Source: Streptomyces filamentosus
Lineage (GTDB): Bacteria > Actinomycetota > Actinomycetes > Streptomycetales > Streptomycetaceae
Length of the DNA: 64,000 nt
Reading direction: 5' to 3'
Assembly: GCF_014654895.1 (NCBI RefSeq)
Contig: NZ_BNBE01000001.1
Span: 372,001 to 436,000, forward strand
The position numbers were made by a program, and so were the translations under genes. Below the pieces are notes generated by a model. The model was given only the letters and a program-made list of their open reading frames with translations. It was not told where the DNA came from and made no database searches. Shown one piece after another: positions 52,311 to 61,756 of this stretch. How positions within the stretch are numbered: position 1 is the first letter of the stretch; every line of letters begins with the position of its first letter.

Positions 52311-53003
52311 GTGACCAACCTCGTGGTCGTCCTGGTGGAAGCAGCCCGGCGGTGTCCGCAGGAGCCGGCGGTACGGGTCGGCGGGGCCGTGCTCGGCTGG
52401 GCCGACCTGGACGAGGCGAGCGCGCGGGTGGCGGGCGGGCTGCTCGCGCACGGCGTGCGGCCCGGCGACCGGGTGGGGCTGCGGCTGCCCGACGTGCCCG
52501 CCTTCCCCGTGCTGCTCCTGGGGGCGCTGCGCGCCGGGGCGGTGGTGGTGCCGCTGTCGCCCCGCCCGTGGTCGCTCGCCGTCCGGCCGCGCGGGGAGGC
52601 GCGGGGCGCGCGGCTGGTGTTCGCCGCGCCCGGCTCGGCGGGGGCGGGCGGGGGCGGGGTGCCGGGCGACACGGCGTACGTGCCGGTGGGCGCGGACTTC
52701 CTCGCCCAGAGCGGCTTCTGGCCGCAGCATCCGGGGGTGGTGGACCGTCCGGACGACGCCCCGGCCGTCATGGCGGGTCCCGGCGAGGCCCCGACGGGGC
52801 CGTGGGGGCCGGTGCTCGGCCACGGGGTGCTGCGGGCGGGGTCGGTCCCGGCCCCGGGGGCGCCGGGGCCGGTGCCGTCCTTCTCCCCGGCGGGCCGGAC
52901 GTACGGCCTCGCGGCGGCCTACCGGGTCCTGGACGTGCTGGCGGCGGCGCGGGCGTCGGGGAAGCGGGCGTCCGCGCCGCCGGACCGGCTGTCCGTCAGC
53001 TGA
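52311..53003 (+). CDS. Truncated AMP-binding (adenylate-forming) protein
   Basis: 230 aa, GTG start after GTGGAG. Residues 1-85 match the N-terminal start of acyl-CoA ligases (EPAVRVGGAVLGWADLDEAS ... GVRPGDRVGLRLPDVPAFPV, then LGALRAGAVVVPLSP). The P-loop TSGTTGxPKG, A5, A8 and catalytic Lys are all missing, and the second half is Gly/Pro-rich with no fold signature. So it cannot adenylate by itself. Either a degraded gene or a repurposed ligand-binding domain. Divergent from PucR regulator 2. Confidence 0.7.
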   Translation: MTNLVVVLVEAARRCPQEPAVRVGGAVLGWADLDEASARVAGGLLAHGVRPGDRVGLRLPDVPAFPVLLLGALRAGAVVVPLSPRPWSLAVRPRGEARGARLVFAAPGSAGAGGGGVPGDTAYVPVGADFLAQSGFWPQHPGVVDRPDDAPAVMAGPGEAPTGPWGPVLGHGVLRAGSVPAPGAPGPVPSFSPAGRTYGLAAAYRVLDVLAAARASGKRASAPPDRLSVS

Positions 53004-55224
53004 CCGTCCAGCGCTGGAGGGCGGCGCCGGTGTCGGGCTGCTGGGTGACCTCGGCTCCGTTCGCGGTGGAGGCGGTGGTCAGGAGGAGGCCGCTGCCCAC
53101 GGAGGTGAGGGTGTGGGTGCCGGCCGGGAGGCGGGTGAGGGACCAGCGCTGGTTGGCGCCGCCGTGGCAGGTCCACTGGATGACGCGGGCGCCCGCGGCG
53201 GTGGAGCCGTTCTCCACGTCGGCGCACTTGCCGGAGGCGTTGTTGCGGAGCTCGTAGGAGCCGTCGGTGCGGCGGGTGAGGGTCCACTTCTGGTTGGCGC
53301 CGTTGTTGGCCGTCCAGGTGACGAGCCGGGTGCCGTCGGCGGTGGAGCTGTTCGGGTTGTCGAGGGCCCGGCCGCCGGTGGTGAGGGTGTGGACGCCGTC
53401 GAGGACGGGCGGCGCGTCGGTGGGGGTGAGCGTCAGGGTCTGTTCGGCGGGGGTGCGGCCGCCGCCGACCGTGCCGCCGGTGGTGTCGGTCCAGCTGCGG
53501 GCGGGGGTGGTCTCGGCGGGGCGAGCGGGGTCGGCGGAGAGGCCGAGGACGAGGCCGCTGTAGCGGTTGACCAGCTTGTAGGTGCCGGTGGGGGCGTGGT
53601 CGGCGGCGGAGGCGCCGGGGATCACCCACCAGTCCTGGCCGGGGCCCTGGGCCGCCGGGGTCGCGGTGGGGCGGGTGCCCCAGGCGCGGGTGGCGGGGCC
53701 GGTGGCGGCGACGCCGAGGAGGTTGCCGGTGGCGGCGTTGGCGATGCGGTAGGAGCCGTCGCCCTTCGCGGTGAAGGTCCACGCCTCCAGGGCCGAGCCG
53801 GTGGGGGCGGCCGCCGAGGTGGTGGCGGAGCCGCCCTGGACCTGGGCGAGGACCCGGCCGGCGCCGCTGGAGATGCGGTGGGCGCGGGTGGTGTCGACGG
53901 GGGCGGCGGGCGCGTCGGTGCCGAGGGACAGGTTGACGTACTCGCCGCTCGCGCCGCCGGAGCAGCCGAAGGAGCAGTAGGCGCGGAAGTCCTTGCCGGT
54001 GATGCCGGAGGAGGTGCGGCTGCCGCTGTCGAGGAACCAGCGGTACCAGGAGGCGGTCCGGTAGCTCCCGGTGTCGCCGAGCCGGAACCACTTCTGGGTG
54101 GTCAGGTCGGCGGTGGCGTACAGCTCCTGCGGGGCGTTGCCGCTCTGGTCGACGGCCTGCGGCTCGCCGACGTAGAGGCCGAGGTGGGCGTTGTAGGTGA
54201 TGTCCATGACGAAGAGCGGGGAGGTCGCGGGGGTCAGTCCGGCGGCGACCTGCTGGGCCACGGTGCCGGCACTGGCCGGGGAGTACTCCTTCGCCGGGGG
54301 CACGTAGCCGGTGGCGCTGCCCGCGCCGACCGGGACCATGGTGGATTCCCGGCCGCCGACGCCGGGCTGGGTCCAGGCGCCGTCGTACCACTTGCGCCAG
54401 GAACCGGGCGCCATCTTCCCGGAGATGGGGGCGCGGGCGACGTGGCCGTAGAACGCGGCCCAGCCGCCGCCCTTGTTGACGATCCGGGAGCCGTAGAAGA
54501 CGTAGAAGTAGCCGGAGGCGGTGTCGGCGAAGAGCCGGGGGTCGCCGGTGCCGTAGTGGTAGGTCTGCTGCGGGAAGGCGGCGGTGTCGCCGCGCTTCGT
54601 GCTGTACGGCGAGGTGATGACGTGGTCCTTGACGGTCCACGTCCGGCCCTGGTCCTTCGAGACGGCGTAGTCGATGCCGTCGTAGTGGATGCCGTCGGCG
54701 AAGGGCTGCGGGGTGAACTCGTTGTGGATGAGGCCGTACCAGTCGCCGGTGTCGGGGTCGACCCACAGTCCGGTCAGGTCGCAGTAGTTGCGGTGGGCGT
54801 AGCCGCTGCCGGCCGGCGCGGGGGTGGACTCGACGCCGGTGGGGCTGTTGTCGCAGCGCCAGGTGGTGTCGTCGTTGCGGTCGGCGGGGTTCGCGGGGTT
54901 CACGGCGTCGCTGATCGCGGCGGAGCGGTTCGCGGTGTCGAAGTCGGTGCCGGTGTAGAAGGTCCACTTGCGGGGGTCGTTCGTCCCGTACAGGGCGTGG
55001 GCCTGCTGGTAGTAGAAGGTGCCGTCCTTGTCGATGTAGGGGCTGGCGGGGGTGTCGTCGGGGCGGTTCCAGGTGCCCTTGGCGCCGACGGTGACCGTGT
55101 AGGAGGCGGTGGCGGACGCGGGGGCGGCCGGGGCGGGGGCGGGGGCGGCGAGGGCGGCGCCGCCGGACGCGGCGAGGGCCGCCGCGACGAGCGTGCTCAC
55201 GAATCTGCTGCGCGGAAGGTGCAC
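52996..55224 (-). CDS. Secreted RICIN (CBM13) domain glycoside-hydrolase-like protein
   Basis: 742 aa, GTG start with AGGGAG. Sec signal (FVSTLVAAALAASGGAALAA, cleavage near 29). Residues about 40-420 look like a beta-propeller of the GH43/sialidase-like group: WVDPDTGDWYGLIHNEF, GIDYAVSKDQGRTWT, RDPRLF-like GTGDPRLFADTASGYFYVF. Then RICIN-type beta-trefoils, with the last (about 610-742) holding three clear QxW repeats (NGANQKWTL, GGANQRWSL, GAALQRW). Probably binds and cleaves a plant or microbial polysaccharide. Controlled by the divergent LacI protein through the operator at 55281. Confidence 0.83.
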   Translation of the reverse strand: MHLPRSRFVSTLVAAALAASGGAALAAPAPAPAAPASATASYTVTVGAKGTWNRPDDTPASPYIDKDGTFYYQQAHALYGTNDPRKWTFYTGTDFDTANRSAAISDAVNPANPADRNDDTTWRCDNSPTGVESTPAPAGSGYAHRNYCDLTGLWVDPDTGDWYGLIHNEFTPQPFADGIHYDGIDYAVSKDQGRTWTVKDHVITSPYSTKRGDTAAFPQQTYHYGTGDPRLFADTASGYFYVFYGSRIVNKGGGWAAFYGHVARAPISGKMAPGSWRKWYDGAWTQPGVGGRESTMVPVGAGSATGYVPPAKEYSPASAGTVAQQVAAGLTPATSPLFVMDITYNAHLGLYVGEPQAVDQSGNAPQELYATADLTTQKWFRLGDTGSYRTASWYRWFLDSGSRTSSGITGKDFRAYCSFGCSGGASGEYVNLSLGTDAPAAPVDTTRAHRISSGAGRVLAQVQGGSATTSAAAPTGSALEAWTFTAKGDGSYRIANAATGNLLGVAATGPATRAWGTRPTATPAAQGPGQDWWVIPGASAADHAPTGTYKLVNRYSGLVLGLSADPARPAETTPARSWTDTTGGTVGGGRTPAEQTLTLTPTDAPPVLDGVHTLTTGGRALDNPNSSTADGTRLVTWTANNGANQKWTLTRRTDGSYELRNNASGKCADVENGSTAAGARVIQWTCHGGANQRWSLTRLPAGTHTLTSVGSGLLLTTASTANGAEVTQQPDTGAALQRWTVS

Positions 55225-55267
55225 GGGCACTCCCTGGGGTGGAGGAGTCGAGCCGCTGACGGCACGG

Positions 55268-55297
55268 ACCCTAGAGCGCATTTGACCGGTAAAACAA
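55268..55297 (-). promoter_or_regulatory. Promoter of the RICIN protein gene with LacI-type operator in the spacer
   Basis: Minus strand: -35 TTGTTT (55292-55297), 18-nt spacer, -10 TAGGGT (55268-55273). The spacer holds an operator-like palindrome with centre ACCGGT (55281-55294, TTTGACCGGTAAAA), one mismatched pair. A central CG is typical for LacI-family operators. Confidence 0.62.
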
Positions 55298-55452
55298 GAG
55301 CCCTGACACCTCAGGTCCCTTTCGGTACAAGGGAGTTGGCGGCCAGAATGGCGAACGGGCCTCTTCCGTCCGCGCCTTGACCGCAGGTGGGGGCCCGGTT
55401 ACGTTGCGAGCCGGGCGGGATCGGCGGGCGGGGCGGGTACGACGGGGGCGTC

Positions 55453-56451
55453 ATGGTCACCATGCAGGACGTGGCGGAGCGGGCCGGCGTCACCAAGCAG
55501 ACCGTCTCCAACGTCGTCACCGGCCGCGTGACGGTCCGCCCGGCCACGGAGGCGCGGGTCCGCGCCGCGATCGCCGAACTCGGCTACGTTCCCAACCTGG
55601 TGGCCCGTTCGCTCGCCACCGGCAGCAGCCGCACCGTGGGCCTCTTCGTGCCGACCGTCTCCGCGCCGTTCTACGCGGACGTCGTCGAGGAGGTCGAGGA
55701 CGCCCTGGAGGAGCGCGGCCACCGGCTGCTGCTGTGCACCACCCGCCTCGACGGGGAGCGGGCCCGGCGCCATCTGGCCGGGCTCGCCGCCCGGTCCGTG
55801 GACGCCCTCCTGATCGCCGGCGACCAGGGGCTGACCGGGCACCTGCCGCTCCTCGCGGACGTCCGCTTCCCGGTGGTGCTGTGCGCCTGGGAGGCGGCGC
55901 TGCCGGACGGCTTCCCGGTCGTCACCGTCGACTACGAGCACGGCGGCCACCTCGCCGGGCGGCACCTGCGGGCGCTCGGCCACGAGCGGGCGCTGGTCCT
56001 CGCCAGCCCGGCGCACACGGTCCGGACCGCGGGTTTCCGGCGGGCCTTCCGCGAGGACGGAATGCCGCTGCCGGACGACGCGGTGCGGACGGCGGCCGAC
56101 CCCACCTTCCGGGGCGGGCTCGCGGCGGCCCTCGAGGCGCTGCGGGACCATCCGGACGCCACCGCGCTCTTCGCCACCCACGACGTCCTGGCGGTCGCCG
56201 CCCTGGAGGCCGCGCGGATGCTGGGCCGGAGCGTCCCGGACGGGCTGTCGGTGGTGGCGCACGACGACACCCCGGCCGGGCTGCTCTCGGGACCGGCGCT
56301 CACCACCGTGGTCCTCCCCAAGCGGGAGATGGCCCGGCAGGCCGTCGGCCTCGCCCTCGGCGCCGCTTCGCGGGGCGCGCGCCCCGATCCGCGGCCCCGG
56401 CTGCTGCTGCCCGCCCTCGTCCCCGGGGAGAGCACCGCGCCGGTGCGCTGA
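55453..56451 (+). CDS. LacI-family transcriptional repressor
   Basis: 332 aa. N-terminal LacI HTH with hinge: VTMQDVAERAGVTKQTVSNVVTGRVTVRPATEARVRAAIAELGYVPNLVARSLATG, followed by a periplasmic-binding-protein-like sugar domain (TVGLFVPTVSAPFYADVVEEVEDAL). Two possible ATGs (55453, 55462). Divergent from the secreted RICIN protein, whose promoter carries a matching palindrome; likely releases on a sugar from the polysaccharide substrate. Confidence 0.92.
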   Translation: MVTMQDVAERAGVTKQTVSNVVTGRVTVRPATEARVRAAIAELGYVPNLVARSLATGSSRTVGLFVPTVSAPFYADVVEEVEDALEERGHRLLLCTTRLDGERARRHLAGLAARSVDALLIAGDQGLTGHLPLLADVRFPVVLCAWEAALPDGFPVVTVDYEHGGHLAGRHLRALGHERALVLASPAHTVRTAGFRRAFREDGMPLPDDAVRTAADPTFRGGLAAALEALRDHPDATALFATHDVLAVAALEAARMLGRSVPDGLSVVAHDDTPAGLLSGPALTTVVLPKREMARQAVGLALGAASRGARPDPRPRLLLPALVPGESTAPVR

Positions 56452-56453
56452 CG

Positions 56454-56493
56454 CTCCCGGGGGCGGACGGTGGTCACCGTCCGCCCCCGGGAG
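56454..56493. terminator. 40-bp perfect palindrome between convergent genes
   Basis: CTCCCGGGGGCGGACGGTG (56454-56472), GT, then its exact complement (56475-56493). Forms a 17-19 bp stem with minimal loop; bidirectional terminator for the LacI and SpaA-repeat genes. Confidence 0.7.
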
Positions 56494-56502
56494 GCCGTCC
56501 GC

Positions 56503-58716
56503 TCAGGCGGTGGCGGCGCGGTGCGCGCCGTCGGGGCACTCGTCGCCGTAGCCCTCGTCGCCGTAGCCCTTCGGCTCACAGGGGTCGGGGCCGGGGTCCG
56601 GGCCGTCGCCGCGCCGGTTGTCCAGGGCGACGAAGACGACCTCCTGCTCCGCGCTCACCACGTACGGCCCGCTGACCGGGTTCCGCGGCGGCTCGTAGCC
56701 GTCCGGGACGCCGGTCTCCCGCAGGTAGTACGTGCCGTGGTCGAGCTCGCCGAAGCCGCACAGTCCGGCGAAGCCGGTGGTGCAGGGCTCGCCGACGCGG
56801 GTGTCGGGGTCGGCGCCGGAGGTCTGGAGCCCGGCGACCCCGTTGGTCTCCTCCCACAGCTCGAAGGTGGCGCCGCGCAGCGGCATCCCGCTGTCGGCGT
56901 CGGTCTTGAACAGCCGCACCGACCCGGTCCCCGGCGGGACGGGCGTGCGGGAGTTGGCGGCCCGGACGTCGACGCCGGCCTCCGCGTTCTCCTCGGTGAG
57001 GACGAGCGGTCCGAAGACCGGGTCCGCCGGCAGGTCGTAGCCGTCCGGGGCCGCCGTCTCCTGCCAGTAGTACGTGCCGGTCCCCACGGTCCGCGAGCAG
57101 ACGCCGTCCGCGCCGGTCGTGCACGGGGTGCCGACCGCCGTGTCGGGGTCGGCGCCGCCGGTCTGGAGTCCGGCGGTGCCGTTGGTCTCCTCCCACAGGC
57201 GGAAGGTGGCGCCGGACAGCGGGGCGCCGCTCTCGGCGTCGGTCTTCGTCACCCGGACCTCGCCGGTGACCGGCGGGACGGGGGTGGCGGTGTTGTCCGC
57301 CTCGACGCCCACGCCGGCCGGCGCGTTCGCCCCGGTGAGGACGAGCGGTCCGAAGACGGGGTCCGCCGGCAGGTCGTAGCCGTCCGGGGCCTTCGTCTCC
57401 TGCCAGTAGTACGTGCCGGTCTCCACGGTCCGCGAGCAGACGCCGTCCGCGCCGGTCGTGCACGGCACGGAGACGGTGGTGTCCGGGTTGATGCCCTGGG
57501 TCTGGAGGCCCGGGACGCCGTTGGTCTCCTCCCACAGCTGGAAGGTGGCGCCGGGCAGCGGGTCGCCGGTCTCGGCGTCGGTCTTCGTCACCCGCACCTC
57601 GCCGGTGACGGTGCTGGGGGTGTCGCAGTCCGGCAGGTCGCCGTTGAAGGGGTAGGCGTGGAACTCCTGGCCGCCGCCGCCCGTGGCGGAGCTGGTGTGG
57701 GTGAGGGAACCGGTGGTGAAGAAGCGGCCGTTGATCCCGGGCAGGGAGACGGTCGTGGTGGACGCCTGGTTGCCGATGAGGAAGCTGCCCTGGAACTGGC
57801 CGGTGCCGACCAGGTCGACCTCGGTGGCGTCGGGGAAGTTCCACAGCAGCCGCTCGCGGTGGGCGTTGAGCGGGTCGTCCTTGTCGGCGATGGCGCCGCT
57901 GTAGGTGTTGATCGTGCGGTCGGCGCCGAGGACGTTGACGAGGATCGTGGCGCCGGCGGGGATGTTCGCGAAGACGACGCCCTGCTGGCTGTCGGTGGGC
58001 TTGACCATGTCGAAGTCGACGGTGAAGACCTGGAGCGGGGAGCTGCCGTCGCCGGTGAAGAGGGTCTGTTCGCCCTGGTTGACGGCGGTGCCGGTCGGGG
58101 TGCGCGGGACGCCGTCCACGCGGGCGTAGCACTGGCTGGCCCGGGTCAGCCGGTCGCGGAGCGCGGTGTACGGCGCGGTGGCGTCGTCGTCCTGTTCGAG
58201 GGTGGACTGGACGGTGCCGGTGACGGCGCCCGCATGGCGGACGACGCCGGCCTCGGCCAGCAGCCGCTGGCCCGCGGCGACGGTGACGTCGCCGCCCGTG
58301 GTGAGCCAGTCGGCGCCCTCGGAGGGCGGCACCTTCGAACCGACGCCGACCTCGCCGACGTTGTAGATCCCGTCCGCGTCCTTCCTCATGTCGAAGGAGT
58401 CGAGGACGACCACGCGGCCCTCGGCCTCGGCGGCCCGGCCGCGGACCAGGTAGTCGCCGCCGACGTAGATGTTGATCGCGTCGTCCCGGCCCTTGACCGG
58501 ATCGTTGTCGATCTCGGGGAAGGGGGAGGGGCAGCCGGGCGGGTCGCCGGCGACGCAGGGGCCGAGGCCGCCGGGGAGGCCGGCGGCGGCCGCGGGCACG
58601 GCCGCCGGGCCGAGCACCAGGGCGGGGACGGCCGCGAGCGCCAGGGCGCAGGCGAGGCCCGTCGCCCCGGCGCGTCTCCGGGGGCGAGCCGGGGGGCGAG
58701 TCGTGTGCTGTGTCAT
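56503..58716 (-). CDS. Choice-of-anchor-A / triple SpaA-repeat secreted surface protein
   Basis: 737 aa. Sec signal with RRR n-region ([19 protein letters not shown]). Residues about 60-370 are the choice-of-anchor A domain ([20 protein letters not shown] ... [20 protein letters not shown]). Then three SpaA/collagen-binding-B type modules of about 110 residues, each [27 protein letters not shown] ... [18 protein letters not shown]. SpaA modules usually carry isopeptide bonds (Lys in VTKTD, Glu in WQET). The tail ends [14 protein letters not shown] without LPxTG or membrane helix, so how it is anchored is unclear. Confidence 0.87.
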   Translation of the reverse strand: MTQHTTRPPARPRRRAGATGLACALALAAVPALVLGPAAVPAAAAGLPGGLGPCVAGDPPGCPSPFPEIDNDPVKGRDDAINIYVGGDYLVRGRAAEAEGRVVVLDSFDMRKDADGIYNVGEVGVGSKVPPSEGADWLTTGGDVTVAAGQRLLAEAGVVRHAGAVTGTVQSTLEQDDDATAPYTALRDRLTRASQCYARVDGVPRTPTGTAVNQGEQTLFTGDGSSPLQVFTVDFDMVKPTDSQQGVVFANIPAGATILVNVLGADRTINTYSGAIADKDDPLNAHRERLLWNFPDATEVDLVGTGQFQGSFLIGNQASTTTVSLPGINGRFFTTGSLTHTSSATGGGGQEFHAYPFNGDLPDCDTPSTVTGEVRVTKTDAETGDPLPGATFQLWEETNGVPGLQTQGINPDTTVSVPCTTGADGVCSRTVETGTYYWQETKAPDGYDLPADPVFGPLVLTGANAPAGVGVEADNTATPVPPVTGEVRVTKTDAESGAPLSGATFRLWEETNGTAGLQTGGADPDTAVGTPCTTGADGVCSRTVGTGTYYWQETAAPDGYDLPADPVFGPLVLTEENAEAGVDVRAANSRTPVPPGTGSVRLFKTDADSGMPLRGATFELWEETNGVAGLQTSGADPDTRVGEPCTTGFAGLCGFGELDHGTYYLRETGVPDGYEPPRNPVSGPYVVSAEQEVVFVALDNRRGDGPDPGPDPCEPKGYGDEGYGDECPDGAHRAATA
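56700..57640. repeat. Three direct repeats of about 340 bp encoding SpaA modules
   Basis: The copies within the surface-protein gene are highly alike at DNA level; for example CTCCTGCCAGTAGTACGTGC occurs at both 57058 and 57399 regions. The copy nearest the 3' end has diverged most. Such repeats can expand or contract by recombination. Confidence 0.75.
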
Positions 58717-58796
58717 GCGGGGAGTCTCGAAGGGCCCTGGGCGGCCCACCACTCGTGCGGCCCGCCGTTGGGCCGGTCAGGGCGGCCGCTCACCCG

Positions 58797-59675
58797 TCAG
58801 GTGCGTCCGGCTCCGCCGTCGGGAGCAGTCGCCGCGGGGCGGGCGGCCCGGTCGGTGCCGAGGCGGCGGGCGAGGGCGGGTTCGCGGGCGAGTACGGCTC
58901 CGATGGTGAAGGCGAAGGTCAGCGCGGCGCAGACGACGATCAGCCAGGACAGCAGGGTGAGGACCAGGCCGAGGGCGCCGTACTCGGCGAGGGCGCGGTT
59001 GAGCGCGCCCGGCATGTAGAAGCGGGCGGTGACCCCGAGGACGGTGGTGGCGGTGCCGCCGAGGAGGGCGCCGGGCAGCAGCGGCAGCCAGGGGACGCGC
59101 TTGGCGAGCAGGAGGTGCTGGGTCCAGAGCCAGACGCCGGTGCTGACCAGGAAGTACAGCGGCAGTCCCAGCCAGCCGCCGGCGCCGAAGCCGTCCCGGA
59201 TGGGGGCCTGGAGGAGCAGCACGAGGACGAGGGCGAGGAGCCAGACCGCCCACCGCCAGGCGGCGATCCGGGTGCCGGCCTTGGGCAGGCCCCAGGCCCG
59301 TTCGCAGACCCGGGCCATGGCGCGGCTGAAGCTGGTGGCGGAGACGAGGGCGATCAGGACGCCGACGGCGCCGGTGGTCTCCCGCACCTCGGCGGCGGTG
59401 GTGCGGTCGAAGACCCGCTCGAGTTCGGCGTCGGCGGGGCCGGTGAGGCCGAAGACGGCGCGCAGGGACTCCAGGAGCTGCTCGCGCACCGCCGCGGGGG
59501 CGAAGGCGGCGAGCGCGAAGAGCAGCGGGATCGTGGCGAGGAATGCCTGGGCGGCGAGGCGGGTGCCGGCGTCGAGGAGGTTGCCGTCGACGAGCCGGGC
59601 GGTCAGTTCGGTCAGGACCGGGAAGCGGCGCTCGGCGCCGGCGCGGAGGCCCCGCGCCCGGGTCTTCCACTCCAC
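58797..59675 (-). CDS. YihY/BrkB-family membrane protein
   Basis: 292 aa. GTG start (VEWKTRARGL) after GGGGAGG. Six hydrophobic segments including QAFLATIPLLFALAAFAP, WAVWLLALVLVLLLQAP, WLPLLPGALLGGTATTVLG and LVLTLLSWLIVVCAALTFAF; the family signature region YGALGLVLTLLSWLIV is present. Family members were once called RNase BN and are now regarded as transport-like proteins of unknown substrate. Upstream Pro/Arg-rich codons are excluded as noncoding. Confidence 0.83.
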   Translation of the reverse strand: MEWKTRARGLRAGAERRFPVLTELTARLVDGNLLDAGTRLAAQAFLATIPLLFALAAFAPAAVREQLLESLRAVFGLTGPADAELERVFDRTTAAEVRETTGAVGVLIALVSATSFSRAMARVCERAWGLPKAGTRIAAWRWAVWLLALVLVLLLQAPIRDGFGAGGWLGLPLYFLVSTGVWLWTQHLLLAKRVPWLPLLPGALLGGTATTVLGVTARFYMPGALNRALAEYGALGLVLTLLSWLIVVCAALTFAFTIGAVLAREPALARRLGTDRAARPAATAPDGGAGRT

Positions 59676-59778
59676 CGCGCCTCCCCGCCTGTCCTGCCGG
59701 GCTCCCCCGCGCGGACGCTCCCCGCCATGGGACGGCACGGGCGGCGGTCCGGCCACCCGGGCGCGTCCGTCCGGGGGG

Positions 59779-60570
59779 TCAGGGCGTCCAGTAGCGGGCC
59801 AGCGCACCCTCCTTGTACGGGGCGGGGCTGACGCTCAGCTCGCCGGAGAAGGGGCGGTCCAGGACGAGGACGAGGAGCAGGCTGAAGCCGATGAGGGCGG
59901 CGACGGAGGCGACGAACAGCAGCTGGATCCGCAGCCGCCGCATCCCGTACAGGAAGGTCAGCGGCACGAGGACGAGCGCGCCGCCGAAGGCCAGGACCTG
60001 GAGCAGCGGCGGGAGTTCCTGCTCGGCCATGGTGATCCGGGCCCGGCGCTGGGCGGCCACGTCGTTGAGGTGCGAGACGGCCTCCTCGTAGAAGACCTCC
60101 TCGCGCGGGGTCTTCGGGTCGTAGGTCTGGAGCACCTCGAAGGCGGCGACGAGGCTGCGTTCGGTGGCGCCGTACTGCGGCCGGCCCTCGCGCATCAGGG
60201 GCCACTGCTGCTCGACGACGGCGTGGACGTAGTCGCTGAGCGCCGCGTCGAGGCCGGACCGGACCTCCGGCGGGAAGGCGGCGGCGTCCCGGGCGATGAG
60301 GGCCGCGTCGGTGGCCTCGGCGGCGACGATGGTCTGGGTGCTCTCCAGTTGGGTCCAGAGGGTGACGATGACGAAGGCGAGGATGATGCCGTAGATCGCG
60401 CCGAACATCCCGAGGGTGACGCCGACCATGTCGTTGTGCTCCCCTCCGGCGAGCGACGGATGGCGGCGGCGGAGCAGCACGCTGCCGGTGACGGCGAGGA
60501 CGACGGTGCCGCCGACGAGGAGGAGGGCGAGGGAGAAGGAGCTGAGGTGGTTGAGCAGCCAGAGCGACAT
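59779..60570 (-). CDS. DUF4239 (bestrophin-like) membrane protein
   Basis: 263 aa. Two N-terminal helices (FSLALLLVGGTVVLAVTGSV; GVTLGMFGAIYGIILAFVIVTLW) and two C-terminal ones (LPPLLQVLAFGGALVLVPL; IQLLFVASVAALIGFSLLLV), with a helical cytoplasmic segment between them containing VVAAEATDAALIARDAAAFP, a DUF4239 hallmark. Family function unknown; distant relation to bestrophin channels has been proposed. Start ATG at 60570. Confidence 0.8.
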   Translation of the reverse strand: MSLWLLNHLSSFSLALLLVGGTVVLAVTGSVLLRRRHPSLAGGEHNDMVGVTLGMFGAIYGIILAFVIVTLWTQLESTQTIVAAEATDAALIARDAAAFPPEVRSGLDAALSDYVHAVVEQQWPLMREGRPQYGATERSLVAAFEVLQTYDPKTPREEVFYEEAVSHLNDVAAQRRARITMAEQELPPLLQVLAFGGALVLVPLTFLYGMRRLRIQLLFVASVAALIGFSLLLVLVLDRPFSGELSVSPAPYKEGALARYWTP

Positions 60571-60728
60571 GGGCGCGGAGTCTAGGCATCCGGCGCACCG
60601 CCTCCGGACCGCACCGGAGGCGCACGCCCCCGGCGCACGGGAAGAGTGCACACCATCGGGTGACCCCGCCCGACGCCCCCGGTGACCGCCGTGGGGGTAC
60701 GGCGGCCGCCGGGGGCGCGGGCCCCGGA

Positions 60729-61601
60729 TCAGCCGAGACGGGCCAGGAGGTCGGCGAAGGGCTCGGGCCTGTGGACGTACCCGACGTGCGGGACGGGCAG
60801 GGTGTGCACCTCGAAGGGGTGGTCCGGGGTGAGGGCGTCCGCCGTGCGGATCATGTGGTCCTGGACGGCCGGGGTGAGGGCACGGTCGGCGGAGAACCGG
60901 ACGTACGTGTGGGGCACCCGGCGCCACGCGCCGGGGTCGACGAGGGCGGCCGGTTCCAGGACGCCGTGGTTCTCGTCGGCGTCGAGGGTGTCGAGGAAGA
61001 GCCGGAAGCGGTGGTCGGTGGCGTCGGCCATGATCGCGGCCTTCAGCAGGGCGAAGACCTCCGGGTCGTGGTGCGCGCGGCGCCAGTCGAGGCGGACGAC
61101 GCCCGGGTCGCGCCCGGGGGCGTCGTACGGCACGGCGATCCGGGCCGCCGCCGCGTCGAGGAGGTTGTCGTCGGGGACGTCCCGGGCCCCGGTGAGCAGG
61201 GCGGGGTCGGCCAGGCAGAGGGCCGACAGGTAGACGACCCGGTGGACGAGGTCCGGGACGGCGTTGACGACGGCGGTGAGGGTGAGGCCGCCGAGGCTGT
61301 TGCCGGCCAGGACGACGGGCCCGTGGGCGGTGAGCCGCCGCAGCACGCCGACGACGTGCCGGACGTTGTCGGCGAGGGTGACGCCGTGCATCGGGGAGGG
61401 TTCCGAGGCCAGGGCCGCGGGGTCACGGGGCTGCCGGTGGTACGCGGCGGGGCCGGTGGCCGCGTCGCCGTGGCCGGGCAGGTCGACGGCGTACGAGCGG
61501 AGGCCGCGCAGGGCCAGCTCGTTCTGGAGGGGTCCCCAGGCACGGGCGTTGCTGGAACCGCCGTGCACGAACAGGAAGGTGGGGCGCGGGTCTGCGCGCA
61601 T
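60729..61601 (-). CDS. Alpha/beta hydrolase
   Basis: 290 aa. Oxyanion FLFVHGGSSNARAW, nucleophile elbow VLAGNSLGGL with Ser, catalytic His in VPHVGYVHRP near the C-terminus. The acid is probably in the RFSADRAL strand. No signal peptide; start ATG (MRADPRPTFLFVHGG). Substrate unknown; esterase or lactonase-like. A 17-codon upstream ORF (61757-61810) may lie in its leader. Confidence 0.87.
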   Translation of the reverse strand: MRADPRPTFLFVHGGSSNARAWGPLQNELALRGLRSYAVDLPGHGDAATGPAAYHRQPRDPAALASEPSPMHGVTLADNVRHVVGVLRRLTAHGPVVLAGNSLGGLTLTAVVNAVPDLVHRVVYLSALCLADPALLTGARDVPDDNLLDAAAARIAVPYDAPGRDPGVVRLDWRRAHHDPEVFALLKAAIMADATDHRFRLFLDTLDADENHGVLEPAALVDPGAWRRVPHTYVRFSADRALTPAVQDHMIRTADALTPDHPFEVHTLPVPHVGYVHRPEPFADLLARLG

Positions 61602-61685
61602 GGGAAGGAGTCCTCGTCGTCCGGAGGCGAACGGTGGGCACGGGGACCCGGATCCGGCGGCCCGGACGCGCGCGCACGCTTCCGT

Positions 61686-61717
61686 CGCCTCCTCCGCCCG
61701 GACGGGCGGAGGAGGCG
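61686..61717 (-). terminator. Hairpin downstream of the M56 peptidase gene
   Basis: Perfect 14-bp stem CGCCTCCTCCGCCC (61686-61699) / GGGCGGAGGAGGCG (61704-61717) with GGAC tetraloop. Confidence 0.6.
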
Positions 61718-61756
61718 TACGGGGCCGCGCGGGGCGCGACGGGGCCGGAACCGCGG

